A stretch of 64,000 nucleotides of DNA from Gonatopus flavifemur (taxonomy: Eukaryota > Arthropoda > Insecta > Hymenoptera > Dryinidae). Location of the stretch: the NCBI GenBank assembly GCA_018340375.1, contig JAFFJZ010000050.1:1488001-1552000 (forward strand). Direction: 5' to 3'. Made by a program: the position numbers and the translations under genes. Below are positions 36,901 through 42,709 of the stretch, piece after piece (within the stretch, counting starts at the first letter, position 1; each line of letters begins with the position of its first letter). The notes under the pieces are model-generated. The model saw only the letters and a program-made list of their open reading frames with translations. It ran no database searches and had not been told where the DNA came from.

Positions 36901-39900
36901 TTATGCTTCATTATTTTATTTCATAGAAAAGTGCCACTGAAACGTATCGTGTACTGTGCAATATTTACGGTGATCACGCTCCGTCTGATACAACTTGTGA
37001 AGGATGGTTTCGACGATTCCGAAATGGCGATTTTGACGTGAGTGATGAAGAACGCGGAGGGGCACCAAAAAAATTCGAAGATGTAGAACTGGAACAATTA
37101 TTGAATGAAGATGCATGTCGAACTCTAGATGAGTTGTCTGAAGAGTTGGGTGTTGATAGGTCGACCGTCAGTCAACGCTTGCACAAGATGGGAATGGTCC
37201 AAAAAGCAGGTAATTGGGTGCCGCATCAACTGAAGGAGAGAGATATCGAGAGACGTTTGGTAACGTGCGAGATGCTTCTTGAACGGCAGAAAAGGAAGAG
37301 TTTCCTGCATTGTATTGTCCCTGGCGATGAGAAAAGGATCTATTACGATAATCCTAAGCGTCGAAAAAGTTGGGGGCTGCCAGGTGTACCAGGTCCATCG
37401 ACACCGAAAACAAATATCCACACTTCATAGATTATGTTGTGCATCTGGTGGGATCAGAAAGGTGTCATTTATTATGAACTTCTTAAACCGTCAGAAACAA
37501 TCACTGGCGATCGTTACAGACTACAGCTGATACGTTTGAATCGAGCTCCAAAAGGAAAACGACCAGAATAGGACGGTCGACATGATAAACTCATCTTGCT
37601 GCATGATAATGCTAGGCCACATGTTGCTCAACCTGTTCAAAAATATTTGGAAGGAGTGAATTGGGAAATCTTGCCCCACCCGCCGTATTCCCCAGACATT
37701 GCGCCTTCGGATTATCATCTATTTCAATCTATGCAATCAGCCCTTACTGTGGAGTGGTTTACTTCTTACGAAAGTGTCGAAAAATGGCTCAATGAATGGA
37801 TCGAGTCAAAAGAACCTGCTTTTCTTCTGCGAAGAATCCGTATGCTGCCTGAAAGATGAGCAAAAGTGATCGCTTCTAATGGTGCATACTTTGAATAACA
37901 TTATGTAATAATCCATTGTTCGAATAAAAATCAACTTTGCTTGAAAAAGGGTGGAAACTTATTCCCGTACCCAATGAATGATTAAGTTTCACGAAATTTT
38001 AGCCTCTTCAGAGCATTTTTGCAGATTTGACAGGATACACAAAAAAAATGTTTTTTGGTTCCATTTGGGAATATTTCCAGAATGAAATGATGAAAAATTC
38101 TGAAAAAATTCATACATATGTATTGTTAGTGACTCCTCTCAGATAAATTCTTTTGAAAAAGGACAATTCAAAATTCAATGACAAAAAACTGTTTTTTAAT
38201 AACAAATCGATTTTTTGAAAACACGCCCTTTTTAGAAAATTTGAAAAAATTTACAGTGACAGCTTCAAGTTTCACGGAAATTTTGGTTGTTTGAGATTTG
38301 GGGGGACTGAAAAATTGTGGGAGCTATGAAGATTTTTGTGAAGTGATGCACGTGGAAGTGCTCCCCGGTCGATACCGTGAATAGGGCCTTCCAGTTTCAA
38401 CGCAAAAAAACCATCGAGGGAACTTCTGATTCCGGAAAACTTCGAATGACAAAGTTTTTCCACTATGTTTGGAGGAAGTTTCCTGAAATTCCCGGATTTA
38501 TTACCCCAATTTTGAATGAGGTACGGACGATTCTCTATCAGCGCGGCGTATCGATGATTTTGATTCCGTTGGCGGCAAGTCACGCCATTAGGGGAATCGC
38601 CAATGTGCACGAATTCCTCATACTATTCTTCCTAACCAGGTCCGTGAAGGTCTATTCACGAAGCTTGCGTTACGTGCGTGGAGTGACTGATTTCCACACG
38701 GCGGAGAGAACAGTGCAGAAAGTGATAAGGGCACTTTACCGCACTGCTATCACTTCCTCGAACTGTTCTTTCTGCCGTGTGGAAATCTGCCACTTTGCGC
38801 ACGCAATACAGGCTTCGAAAATTGGAGTGTGCGCACCGTGTTAGGGAATAGTACATTGTGTAACAAGGGCGCGAAGTTGGTGATTCCCGCACGAGCGTGA
38901 AGCTTGTCGCCCGAGCGTAGAGAGGGCGATAAATCACGCGAGTGGGGGAATCACTTATGCGCACGAGTTACACATACTATTTTTCCTAACAAGGTGCGCG
39001 AACTTCGGTTTCCCAAGCCTGTGTTGCGTGCGCAAAGTGAGTGATTCCCACACTGCAGTCGGACTAGTGCGGTAATGTTACTTTTTCTAACAGCGTGTGC
39101 AAAATTCGGTTTCCCAAGCCAGTGTTGCGTGCGTAAAGTGAGTGATTCCCACACGGCAGTCAGACCAGTGCGGGAAAGCACGCTTATTACTTCACCGCAC
39201 TGGTCCGACTGCCGTGTAGGAATCACTCACTCTGCTCACGCAACACAGGCTTGGGAAACCGAAGTTCGCGCACCTTGTCAGGAAAAAGAATATACGATAC
39301 TCGTGCACACGTAGGTCATCCCGCACTCGCTTCGCTCGTGCGGGAACGACCTACTTTACACTCGTATCGTAATGTACTATTATCGCACGCTTATTGCTTC
39401 ACCGATCTGGTCTGACTACCGTATGGGAATCACCCACTTTGCGCACGCAACACAGGCTTGGAGAACCGAATTTTGCACACGCCATTAGGAGAAGTAAATT
39501 AATCAATGAAAATTGTATAGAATTCCGGTATTGGTATCTCAAGATATATTACTTACTTGCGTAATTCCTATGGGTTGTATAAACGATGCATGCTATGAAG
39601 AAACCCCAAACAGGATGCAAGAAAGTGCTGTATATCAGCTCCAGGGTCAGGTTATAAACAATGGTGTCCACTACAAGTAATTTATATAATACCAAAAACA
39701 AAGCAATTGTAATTGGCGAGATAATAAGGCTGCTCCACGTCATTACCTGTTAGAAAAACATCAGTGAATGTTTTGGACTTCAGAAATTCCTTTCATCAAT
39801 AAGATTCATAATTACTTTGCTCAGTACAGTGCCTTGCATTGTCATCAAATAACCAAATATCATCCCAACCACGTAAGGTCCTGCTCTGGTATACGGCTTA

Positions 39901-40314
39901 ACATAGAGATCTTCATAATAAGATAATGCCTCATCGTAACTATAATGAGAAGCCATTATTATTTTCTTAACTCTAATTGTATTTCTGGTCATTGTGATCC
40001 TTACGTCATAATAGGATCGTATAGCAAATTTCGATGATTCTTGATGTATGTAACGTATCCAGGTATGATCAAGGACGCGATCAGAGTGAGCGTCAATACA
40101 ATTGTACTAAGCTGCGGTCTCCACACCAGTGGGTAGAAAATTAACGGAGAAAATAAGTGGAGTTGCATATCCGTAGCTAGGTACCAGGTATGTCCTATGC
40201 ACTGTTGATTCGCATTATTGTAGGTATAACCGGTGGAGTTCAGTAGTGAATTATGAATTTGATGTTGAACTGAATATTTCATTGAAAAACATTGAGAAAT
40301 GATACCGGATTTTT
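3587..40314 (-). CDS. nrf-6-like acyltransferase-3 gene (partial, five candidate exons)
   Basis: A minus-strand gene. Candidate coding exons, in transcript order, are 40314-40005, 39984-39816, 39746-39557, 3974-3832 and 3733-3587. The product is a multi-pass membrane protein of the acyltransferase 3 / 'nose resistant to fluoxetine 6' family. Supporting motifs are [14 protein letters not shown], the tract [16 protein letters not shown], a Trp-containing membrane helix, [14 protein letters not shown], and the C-terminal [13 protein letters not shown]. Exon 3 ends after one base of a codon (A before GTAAGT) and the 3974 exon supplies the other two, giving NYA-NFMSKFL, the usual linker before the S-R-x-S-Y motif. 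The intron is therefore 35,582 bp and filled with transposons. The N-terminal exons (NRF domain, early helices) were not found and probably lie beyond the window. Family members act in membrane lipid handling and drug or yolk uptake in nematodes; the role here is unknown. Confidence 0.75.
4071..4222. mobile_element. MITE, 152 bp, family with copy at 40736
   Basis: Terminal inverted repeats GGTAAGGTAGC-ACGCGC at the left and the complement of GGTAAGGTAGCCCACGC at the right. In reverse complement the whole element aligns with 40736-40886, sharing for example CGGAATTG near one end and GCCCTTCTCA in the middle. This shows it is a repeated family rather than chance. It is non-coding and lies inside the large nrf-6 intron. 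Confidence 0.75.
4223..5780. other. Intronic sequence, nothing firm
   Basis: No motif-bearing reading frame was seen. An 87-codon open frame at 4365-4628 has no recognisable content. A stretch at 4980-5170 repeats the words CGGTCGGCCATATTGT and GGTCAGGCATATT and may be a degenerate repeat. Confidence 0.4.
5781..5932. repeat. Inverted repeat, 30-bp arms around a ~90-bp loop
   Basis: The arms are 5781-5810 (GGCACATTTTTTGGGCC...ACAAGTC) and 5903-5932 (its reverse complement with about two mismatches). Homology does not extend outward, so these could be the two ends of a small hairpin element. No target duplication is evident. Confidence 0.55.
5933..6639. other. Intronic sequence, nothing recognised
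   Basis: Several overlapping short open frames occur on both strands, but none carries a recognisable motif or splice support. They look like chance frames. Confidence 0.4.
6640..7312. repeat. Degenerate ~120-bp tandem repeat (CAATATGGCGG family)
   Basis: About four diverged units are marked by 'ATGGCAGATC-AATATGGCGG' near 6697, 6805, 6925 and 7155, each followed by 'TTGGGGTCGCTGATTATGAG'-type text. The same unit occurs inside two Transib-type elements in this window (24.88-25.2 kb and 55.8-56.5 kb). This array is therefore probably a Transib remnant, although no CACAGTG end was found next to it. It is interrupted by a small MITE at 7039-7147 and abuts the copia LTR at 7314. Confidence 0.65.
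7039..7147. mobile_element. Small TA-flanked hairpin MITE, ~109 bp
   Basis: Perfect 24-bp arms (CCCCAAGAGAACACAAACCT... and its complement) enclose a short core containing repeated ACGTCTA/ACGTCCA words. A TA dinucleotide flanks both ends (7037-7038 and 7148-7149), which fits a Tc1/mariner-type MITE. It sits inside the 120-bp tandem array. Confidence 0.75.
7314..7635 (-). repeat. Copia 3' long terminal repeat, 322 bp
   Basis: On the minus strand the LTR begins TGTGGAGATCTGC just after ATGTTAGG and ends TTGTTTTCAACA, the usual TG...CA termini. It lies 77 bp beyond the RNase H stop codon. A long open frame inside it (7636-7295) is not a gene. The other LTR is absent, so age cannot be estimated from LTR divergence. 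Confidence 0.75.
7713..9697 (-). pseudogene. Copia reverse transcriptase-RNase H (broken)
   Basis: In order on the minus strand: '[10 protein letters not shown]' and '[12 protein letters not shown]' near 9430-9340, '[20 protein letters not shown]' at about 9259, '[14 protein letters not shown]' near 9040, and 'CFVGMEI' near 8570. Next are the thumb and connection (8498-8178, [14 protein letters not shown]) and RNase H (8138-7713, [20 protein letters not shown]). The YVDD catalytic box is lost: the frame ends at ALYV-stop near 8670. At least four stops or frameshifts separate the pieces, and the MITE insertion interrupts the palm region. This is non-functional. Confidence 0.88.
8729..8957. mobile_element. 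PIF/Harbinger-like MITE, 229 bp, inside copia RT
   Basis: Terminal inverted repeats GGTAGATGACCCCATT and, at the other end in reverse complement, GGTGACAGGCCCCATT, followed in each case by (A/T)A-GAAC. TTA occurs on both sides (8726-8728 and 8958-8960). Removing the element plus one TTA restores an uninterrupted copia RT frame (NANKCVYT), which proves the insertion. A 3-bp TTA/TAA target duplication is typical of PIF/Harbinger elements. It is non-coding. Confidence 0.82.
9698..11135 (-). pseudogene. Copia protease-integrase region
   Basis: The gag tail ([15 protein letters not shown]) ends at a TGA near 11060. The protease region follows as [13 protein letters not shown]: the active-site Asp of the usual D-S-G-A motif is Asn (codon AAC near 10960). 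The integrase frame (10753-9698) is open for 351 codons. It shows the HHCC zinc site (HEHLGH ... CESC), then the catalytic triad in [16 protein letters not shown] and [10 protein letters not shown]. The integrase core looks intact, but the Asn protease and upstream stop mean it could not be processed from a normal polyprotein. Confidence 0.85.
11136..11802. other. Intronic sequence, nothing recognised
   Basis: No supported coding, repeat or RNA feature was identified between the copia break and the foldback element. Confidence 0.4.
11803..14022. mobile_element. Foldback-type element, 2.2 kb, non-coding
   Basis: About 170 bp at each end are inverted copies. The left end is GGTAAATATGCAGAAG-TGCGACTTCTGG and continues through ACGACTAATTTAGGGGA, TGGCTTTCATTTGGGCC and AGAGCACCC. 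The right end (13850-14022) is its reverse complement with scattered mismatches. The terminal block contains its own palindrome, CAGAAGT-GCG-ACTTCTG. The subterminal sequence is repeated directly inside (near 11965 and 12300), with the phrase AGCTCATGA-CAG-CACCTTCTG recurring. No transposase is visible. Open frames inside have no motifs. Confidence 0.72.
14215..14870. repeat. Tandem repeat, ~242-bp unit, three copies
   Basis: The phrase AAGCAAYGTTTTTGTTTGAA starts at 14237, 14480 and 14721 (spacings 243 and 241 bp). Each unit continues with TTCAACAAAGTTTCATAT-type text, CTCAATTTGTCTGTT and GATATCAAACAGTAT. The unit is very AT-rich and non-coding. Confidence 0.85.
14871..15490. other. AT-rich spacer, nothing recognised
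   Basis: No motif-bearing frame was found. It may include the lost 3' end of the hAT element that follows, but no hAT terminal sequence was seen. Confidence 0.4.
15491..16115 (-). pseudogene. hAT transposase C-terminal fragment with terminal repeat
   Basis: The minus-strand frame 16075-15491 is continuous except for one stop at 15833-15835. It contains the hAT dimerisation block: [33 protein letters not shown], then R-N-R-L, matching the family's P-x-L-S...A-S-x-A-x-x-E-R-x-F-S...R-x-x-L. The element end lies at about 16115, reading on the minus strand AGGGATGGGCGAATTCGAAT, a hAT-like terminus. The coding start sits almost inside the terminal repeat, so the N-terminal two thirds of the transposase have been deleted. 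The terminal part (16000-16115) is duplicated in inverted form at 28405-28520. Confidence 0.8.
16618..18780 (-). pseudogene. Unrecognised transposon-like gene, left-arm copy (broken)
   Basis: Read on the minus strand from 18780. The N-terminal part ([20 protein letters not shown], then [14 protein letters not shown]) is followed by an acidic and basic linker ([20 protein letters not shown]), then [20 protein letters not shown] near 17840, and [20 protein letters not shown] with YHEED near 17600. After a 776-bp insertion comes the final block [20 protein letters not shown] (16806-16618). Frames shift repeatedly, so it is dead. The S-D-G, Y-x-x-K-F, H-E-E-D and H-G-K-G-P-x-D-G-x-G motifs recur in insect repeat proteins. 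Conserved acidic residues suggest a DDE-type transposase, but I cannot name the superfamily. Confidence 0.6.
16818..17593. mobile_element. LTR-like insertion, 776 bp, in the left arm
   Basis: AATCTT flanks both ends (16812-16817 and 17594-17599). The right arm at 25880-25900 keeps the uninterrupted site with a single AATCTT, so the boundaries are certain. The element begins TGTTTATTCG and ends GACGATAT(A). If the duplication is counted as ATCTT, the termini are TGT...ATA, close to the TGT...ACA of an LTR. No coding domain is recognised, and there are no inverted terminal repeats. A solo LTR is the best guess. Confidence 0.7.
18920..22060. repeat. Satellite array, 49-bp monomers, ~63 copies
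   Basis: The word ACGACT or a variant recurs at 18963, 19012, 19061, 19152, 19201, 19250 and 19299, giving a strict 49-bp period with rare short units. Three monomer types alternate: A (ACCGATTCTGGTGCACAAGG), B (GATTTCAGTTCGCAACGGAA) and C (GCTGATTTCGGTGAACAACC). They form a ~147-bp higher-order unit over much of the array. Every monomer carries AGTCGT-GAAA-ACGACT, a 6-bp-stem hairpin. From about 21850 to 22060 the monomers are in the opposite orientation. Open frames through the array are by-products of the period not being a multiple of three. Confidence 0.92.
22421..23670 (+). mobile_element. Mariner element (copy 1), 1.25 kb, decayed
   Basis: The ends are GGTGTGCAAG and CTTGCACATC, forming terminal inverted repeats. 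TA precedes the left end, and TG (a mutated TA) follows the right. The left arm of the duplication has the uninterrupted site near 18580. The transposase reading frame starts at the ATG at 22631 or slightly upstream and is described separately. Confidence 0.82.
22631..23498 (+). pseudogene. Mariner transposase, broken (copy 1)
   Basis: The N-terminal HTH region ([20 protein letters not shown]), second HTH ([20 protein letters not shown]) and linker [10 protein letters not shown] are in one frame to 23146. The first catalytic Asp is present in [19 protein letters not shown], but the usual G-D-E-K is changed to S-D-G-G. Later blocks in another frame carry [14 protein letters not shown] in part and [13 protein letters not shown], the D34D pair. 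At least two frameshifts and an early stop are present. It belongs to the same subfamily as the copy at 36.7 kb (shared YDNPKRRK and DNARPH). Confidence 0.85.
24820..25816. mobile_element. Non-autonomous Transib element, 997 bp
   Basis: The left end reads CACAGTGTGACATTC and the right end, reverse complemented, CACAGTGTGGCATTC. A 5-bp CGACG flanks both sides (24815-24819 and 25817-25821), and the left arm keeps the empty site with a single copy. Heptamer CACAGTG, 5-bp GC-rich duplication and a nonamer-like GCAAAAGTA 23 bp inside the right heptamer identify a Transib. It carries three units of the CAATATGGCGG tandem repeat (about 24880-25200) but no transposase. It looks like an internal-deletion derivative of the element at 55761-59909, which shares CAATCTAG at the same position in the left terminal repeat. 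Confidence 0.88.
26060..27690 (+). mobile_element. Probable non-LTR retroelement remnant with zinc-finger ORF
   Basis: This replaces about 250 bp present in the left arm. It starts with a C-rich simple tract ((CCCCA)n, 26085-26125). An open frame entering near 26235 and running to 26760 reads [10 protein letters not shown], then a C-x2-C-x17-H-x4-H finger (CGHCGF...HYRKTH), then a Ser/Ala/Thr-rich tail. An N-terminal finger followed by a low-complexity region is typical of R2/NeSL-type LINE ORFs, but no RT or endonuclease domain follows, so the element would be internally deleted. The remainder (26900-27690) is non-coding, with features resembling a 3' UTR. GC content and CpG frequency are higher than in neighbouring DNA. 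The superfamily is unproven. Confidence 0.45.
27735..28150. mobile_element. MITE with 8-bp target duplication, 416 bp
   Basis: The ends are GGGTCGGTGCCGAAT and its complement, and inverted arms of about 125 bp follow (ATTTACTAGCAGTATGAAGT in both). CTGGTGGG flanks the element on both sides (27727-27734, 28151-28158). The left arm of the big duplication has one uninterrupted CCCACCAG at 16364-16371, which proves the insertion. An 8-bp duplication points to the hAT superfamily. Confidence 0.88.
28519..28960. repeat. Tandem repeat, ~155-bp unit, three copies
   Basis: Units begin at about 28519 (AGCTGGCGCCTCCAAGATAT), 28679 (AGCTGGCGTCCCCAAGATGT) and 28830 (AGCTGGGGTTTCCAACATAT). Each continues with GGGATTTTTGAG-type text, GCGTTGATTC and GCGATTT-ATG-TGAAA. 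The first unit starts exactly where homology with the hAT end in the other arm stops, at the shared word GCAGCTGGCGCCTCC. Confidence 0.75.
28961..29479. other. Intronic sequence, nothing recognised
   Basis: No motif-bearing frame or clear repeat was found. Confidence 0.35.
29480..32285. repeat. ~172-bp tandem repeat split by an LTR-like insertion
   Basis: GGTACGCGG-CGTTTTC recurs near 29622, 29800 and 29966, and again at 31937 and 32110. The partner phrase GACGTCCGATTC recurs near 29543, 29719, 29888, 32027 and 32213. The two blocks (29480-30042 and 31841-32285) read continuously once 30043-31840 is removed, so the array was intact before the insertion. Confidence 0.82.
30043..31840. mobile_element. 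Probable 1.8-kb solo LTR
   Basis: CGGCTG flanks both ends (30037-30042 and 31841-31846). The joined flanks align with an uninterrupted unit at 32190-32240. The element begins TGACGTTTCG and ends CGCCACA: TG...CA termini with a 6-bp duplication and no inverted repeats. It is richer in CpG than its surroundings. It contains an ATG in good context at 31200 (29 codons) and splice-like signals (TTTACAG at about 31465, AAG-GTAAGAAG near 31660, TTTTGCAG near 31722). No retroviral domain is visible. A long-LTR retrotransposon solo LTR is the simplest reading. Confidence 0.6.
32431..34538 (-). mobile_element. Truncated Transib element
   Basis: The upstream end is at 34538. Read on the minus strand it begins CACAGTG, then exactly 23 bp, then ACAAAAGTA, identical to the nonamer at the right end of the full-length copy at 55.76-59.91 kb. 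Inside is a decayed transposase (34041-32436). Homology stops near 32431, before the catalytic Glu region, and no second CACAGTG end was found, so the 3' end is deleted. The five bases outside the preserved end are TAGCG. Confidence 0.85.
32436..34041 (-). pseudogene. Transib (RAG1-like) transposase, multiply broken
   Basis: Starts [11 protein letters not shown] near 34030 and matches the 58.8-kb copy throughout. Recognisable blocks are ASTEELTFA near 33640, '[18 protein letters not shown]' near 33560, the first Asp in [17 protein letters not shown] near 33290, the second in [17 protein letters not shown] near 33010, the Cys pair [28 protein letters not shown], and [20 protein letters not shown] near 32470. 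The region with the third acidic residue is missing. At least six stops or frameshifts separate the pieces. Wild-type length would be about 670 residues. Confidence 0.88.
34539..36689. other. Intronic sequence, nothing firm
   Basis: No coding motif was seen. The stretch just right of the Transib end (34539-34760) is CpG-richer than the rest. The part from 35860 to 36240 contains common insect-repeat phrases such as ACGATATCTCAAAAACTTCT, so it is probably part of a dispersed repeat. Confidence 0.35.
36690..37974 (+). mobile_element. Mariner element (copy 2), 1285 bp
   Basis: Inverted ends TTGGGTATGGGAATAAGTTT and, from the right, TTGGGTACGGGAATAAGTTT, followed by CC-CCCT. TA precedes the left end; TG (decayed TA) follows the right. 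The transposase lies at 36861-37859. Confidence 0.88.
36861..37859 (+). pseudogene. Mariner transposase with three in-frame stops (copy 2)
   Basis: One frame of 332 codons runs from the ATG at 36861 to the TGA at 37857, interrupted only by stops near 36924, 37428 and 37569. There is no net frameshift. HTH regions include [16 protein letters not shown] and [20 protein letters not shown]. The linker is [10 protein letters not shown]. Catalytic residues are Asp in [16 protein letters not shown], Asp in [14 protein letters not shown], and Asp in [14 protein letters not shown], i.e. DD34D spacing. Length fits the mariner family (about 345). Intact frame with point stops suggests a younger insertion than copy 1. 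Confidence 0.9.
37975..38639. other. Intronic sequence, nothing recognised
   Basis: AT-rich to 38270, then mixed sequence. A 155-codon open frame (38377-38844) runs into the following hairpin cluster and has no recognisable motif. Confidence 0.35.
38640..39492. repeat. Cluster of nested hairpin repeats
   Basis: At least three inverted-repeat units share the words GCGCACG-AACACAGGCTTGG and GTGAGTGATTCCCACACGGC and their complements. Units are centred near 38732, 39190 and, with a different loop (CCGCACTCGCTTCGCTCGTG), near 39345. One stretch (38860-38990) has AACAAGGGCGCGAA-type ends. The sequence is CpG-rich and palindromic at several scales, consistent with repeated insertion or internal duplication of one foldback MITE family just beside a host exon. 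Confidence 0.7.
39557..40314 (-). CDS. Three internal exons of the nrf-6-like gene
   Basis: Exon 40314-40005 follows CAATTTTCAG and encodes the phrase [20 protein letters not shown], then [11 protein letters not shown] and a membrane helix. Exon 39984-39816 encodes [20 protein letters not shown] with FGYL, ending before GTAATT in phase 0. Exon 39746-39557 follows TTCTAACAG, starts [20 protein letters not shown], and includes [14 protein letters not shown], ending at A|GTAAGT in phase 1. The junction of the first two is odd: only 20 bp (39985-40004, GT...AG) separate them, too short for a normal intron, although removing it keeps the frame. This could be an indel, an unusual microintron, or an assembly error. 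Confidence 0.78.
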
Positions 40315-40735
40315 CTGAAAATTGTGAATTTCAATTTGTTGTGACAGCTTCGTTGAATATTCCAGATAGCACAACGTGTCACTGGAACTGGATAGTTTCC
40401 GGGAGAGAAACCCCCCCCCCCCTATTTTTTCGAGCCGAAAATTAATTTTTTTTAACACTAACTTGGTTCAGTAAACTCGATCATTCTTCAATATATCAGA
40501 ATAAATCTTATAGATTCCGATTTATAAGACTTTTCCAGAGATAACGGTGTTGAAAAAATATTTGAGAGTTGATAAAATTGAATCAATTCTCAATTCGAAG
40601 GCAAAACCACGTTTTCAACGCTTCGCATTAGGAAGTGTTAGAGGAAGTATGAGCTATAGGAAACTTCCGACGTGAAGTTGTTCACTTGTGTATATACAAA
40701 CTTTGTGGGAATTTTTGAATCGATTCGACTCTTAG
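40315..40735. other. Intronic sequence with a C homopolymer
   Basis: Holds a run of twelve C at 40411-40422. No upstream exon of the nrf-6-like gene was recognised here. Confidence 0.4.
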
Positions 40736-40886
40736 GGTGAGGTAGCAAGTACTCGAGAGGCCATTTACCCGGACGCAGCGGAATCTGCGGCTGTCTGAGA
40801 AGGGCCAGGAACTTGTAGTTGTTTTTCTCGCATTCACAAATGATTGTCTTTCCGGTAAACGCAATTCCGGGCACGCGCTACCTTAC
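40736..40886. mobile_element. MITE, 151 bp, second copy of the 4071 family
   Basis: The ends are GGTGAGGTAGC and, from the right, GGTAAGGTAGCGCG. It aligns end to end with 4071-4222 in the opposite orientation. The two copies lie in different introns of the same host gene. A minus-strand open frame crossing it is probably coincidental. Confidence 0.75.
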
Positions 40887-41599
40887 CGATTCTCAGTTCG
40901 TGAAGTAGAGCGATTTGTTCATCGACGCACAACGGGAAATTTGCATTCTTATGTCCCGTACCATTTGTGATTTCCGAAGAATATTTCTCTGCATTTTCCT
41001 TACTTCGGAATTTCATTGAAATTCATTTTCTTTGAACCAATTTGAATTTAACATATTTCGATGAGTGATCTTGAGGACAAATGGATTTGATGAAAGGAAA
41101 GTATGGCCATGCCCATGCTGTTGGACTGTCATCCTGACTTTCTTCTTACCAAGGAATCTCAAGTCATCCTCATAAAACTGGCAATGTCTAGAAGACTGAC
41201 TTTGAAAACGAGTATATAAATACACTTCGAGTGAAACCATTGTTTCCATAATGAGATCTTTTCTATTCTATATTCTCTCTTCTCCACTTGACAATTCCCA
41301 ACCTCTGGAATCTAGAAGACCTCCTTTGTTCATGTGCTGGGAAATTTGAATGGCAGGAACACAATGTTGCACAACATTGCGGTTATACCATTGTTTCTCT
41401 AGTTCGAGTTTTTCATAGTGAAACTTGAAGCATTGAATAAAAGATGAGAAATTTGAACTACAGATTCATAACCCTCCCCGTGGGATGATTGCGGGTCTTC
41501 CAAGGGGATATCCTTGATATCCTTCTTATCCATCCTTGGTAGTATCTGCTTCCTTTACGTGGTGGGGAGGATAAGTATCTCAGATTTGGGTCTCTGTTT
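40887..41599. other. Sequence with no recognised feature
   Basis: No supported exon or repeat was identified. The missing upstream exons of the nrf-6-like gene were looked for here and not found. Confidence 0.35.
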
Positions 41600-41611
41600 C
41601 GGGTGAGATCA

Positions 41612-42709
41612 CTGAGATAAACAGGAAAATTAGAGAATTTGAAATCGGAAAGGAAGAGGTTCGGTATCGATGTAATGGGAATTTGTGAAATGAGATGGCC
41701 GCAAGAAGGGGATTTCTGGAGTGAGGATTATAGAATCATTCACACAGGATCAAAGCGCGGTCAAGCAGGTGTGGGAATTATAATGCATAAAAGGGTAGGG
41801 AACAGGATAGAAAATTATTTGCAACATAGCGAACGCGTAATGATGGTCAGAGTTAGAACAAAACCGGTAGACACTGTTATAGTCCGAGCATACATGCCCA
41901 CATCGGCATACTTAGAGGAGGATATCGAAAGAACGTACGATGAAATAGAAGTGATAGAATATGTGAAGGGAGAAGAAAATTTAATGATCATAGGCGACTG
42001 GAATGCGGTAGTAGGGCAAGGAAAAGAGGGCAACATAATAGGAGATTTTGCGTTAGGAAAGAGGAATGAAAGAGGACAACGTTTAATCGAATTCTGTGAG
42101 AGTCATAAAATGGTTATTACCAACACATTATTCAAAAATCATCCAAGAAGAATCTATACTTGGAAAATGCCAGGAGATACAGCAAGATATCAAATTGGTT
42201 ACATATTGATGAAACAAAGATTTCGAAACCAAGTGAGAAGCTGTGGAACTTATCCAGGCGCGTATATAGATAGTGATCACAATATGTTGCTGATGAAATG
42301 TTCTCTGAAATTCAAAGCTCTGAAGAAGAAGAGCAAAATGCAAGAAAGGTGGAATTTGAAAAATGTCAAACAAGGAAAAACACAGGAGGCATTCGAAGTG
42401 ATGTTGGACGAAAAATTGGAGGATCGACAAGAGAAAGACTTGGAAATAGAGAGTAGATGGACAAACATGAAGGGGAACATAGAGCAATGTGCAGATGAAA
42501 TTTTGAAGAACGACGGGATAGAGCCCAAGAAACCATGGATAACAGAAGAAATTCTCGATTCAATTAATGAAAGGGGGAAATACAAAAATAAGAATAGTGA
42601 ACAAGACCAGCAGACATACAAGGCACTGAGGGATAGAATAATCAAGGAAAGCAAAAGAACAATGGTTGGAAGGAAAATGTCAAGATATAGAAGTAAGATT
42701 AAACCCTAA
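41612..42709 (+). pseudogene. LINE AP-endonuclease domain (RTE type)
   Basis: One open frame reads GKLENLKSERKRFGIDVMG, ICEMRWPQEGDFWSEDYRII, the catalytic NLMIIGDWNAVVGQG and IDSDHNMLLM blocks of the exonuclease-endonuclease-phosphatase fold, and a coiled C-terminal region (ESRWTNMKGNIEQCADEIL). The D-x-N and S-D-H catalytic motifs are present. A glycine-tyrosine occurs where IDYI is usual (YQIGYIL), a possible active-site change. The frame runs into the palindrome at 42695 and stops at 42707-42709. Such fragments are often labelled 'craniofacial development protein 2-like' in insect annotations. Confidence 0.85.

Noticed and set aside
38377..38844. 155-codon plus-strand open frame
   Set aside because: It runs into the hairpin cluster, where half of its codons are inverted-repeat sequence. 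No motif.
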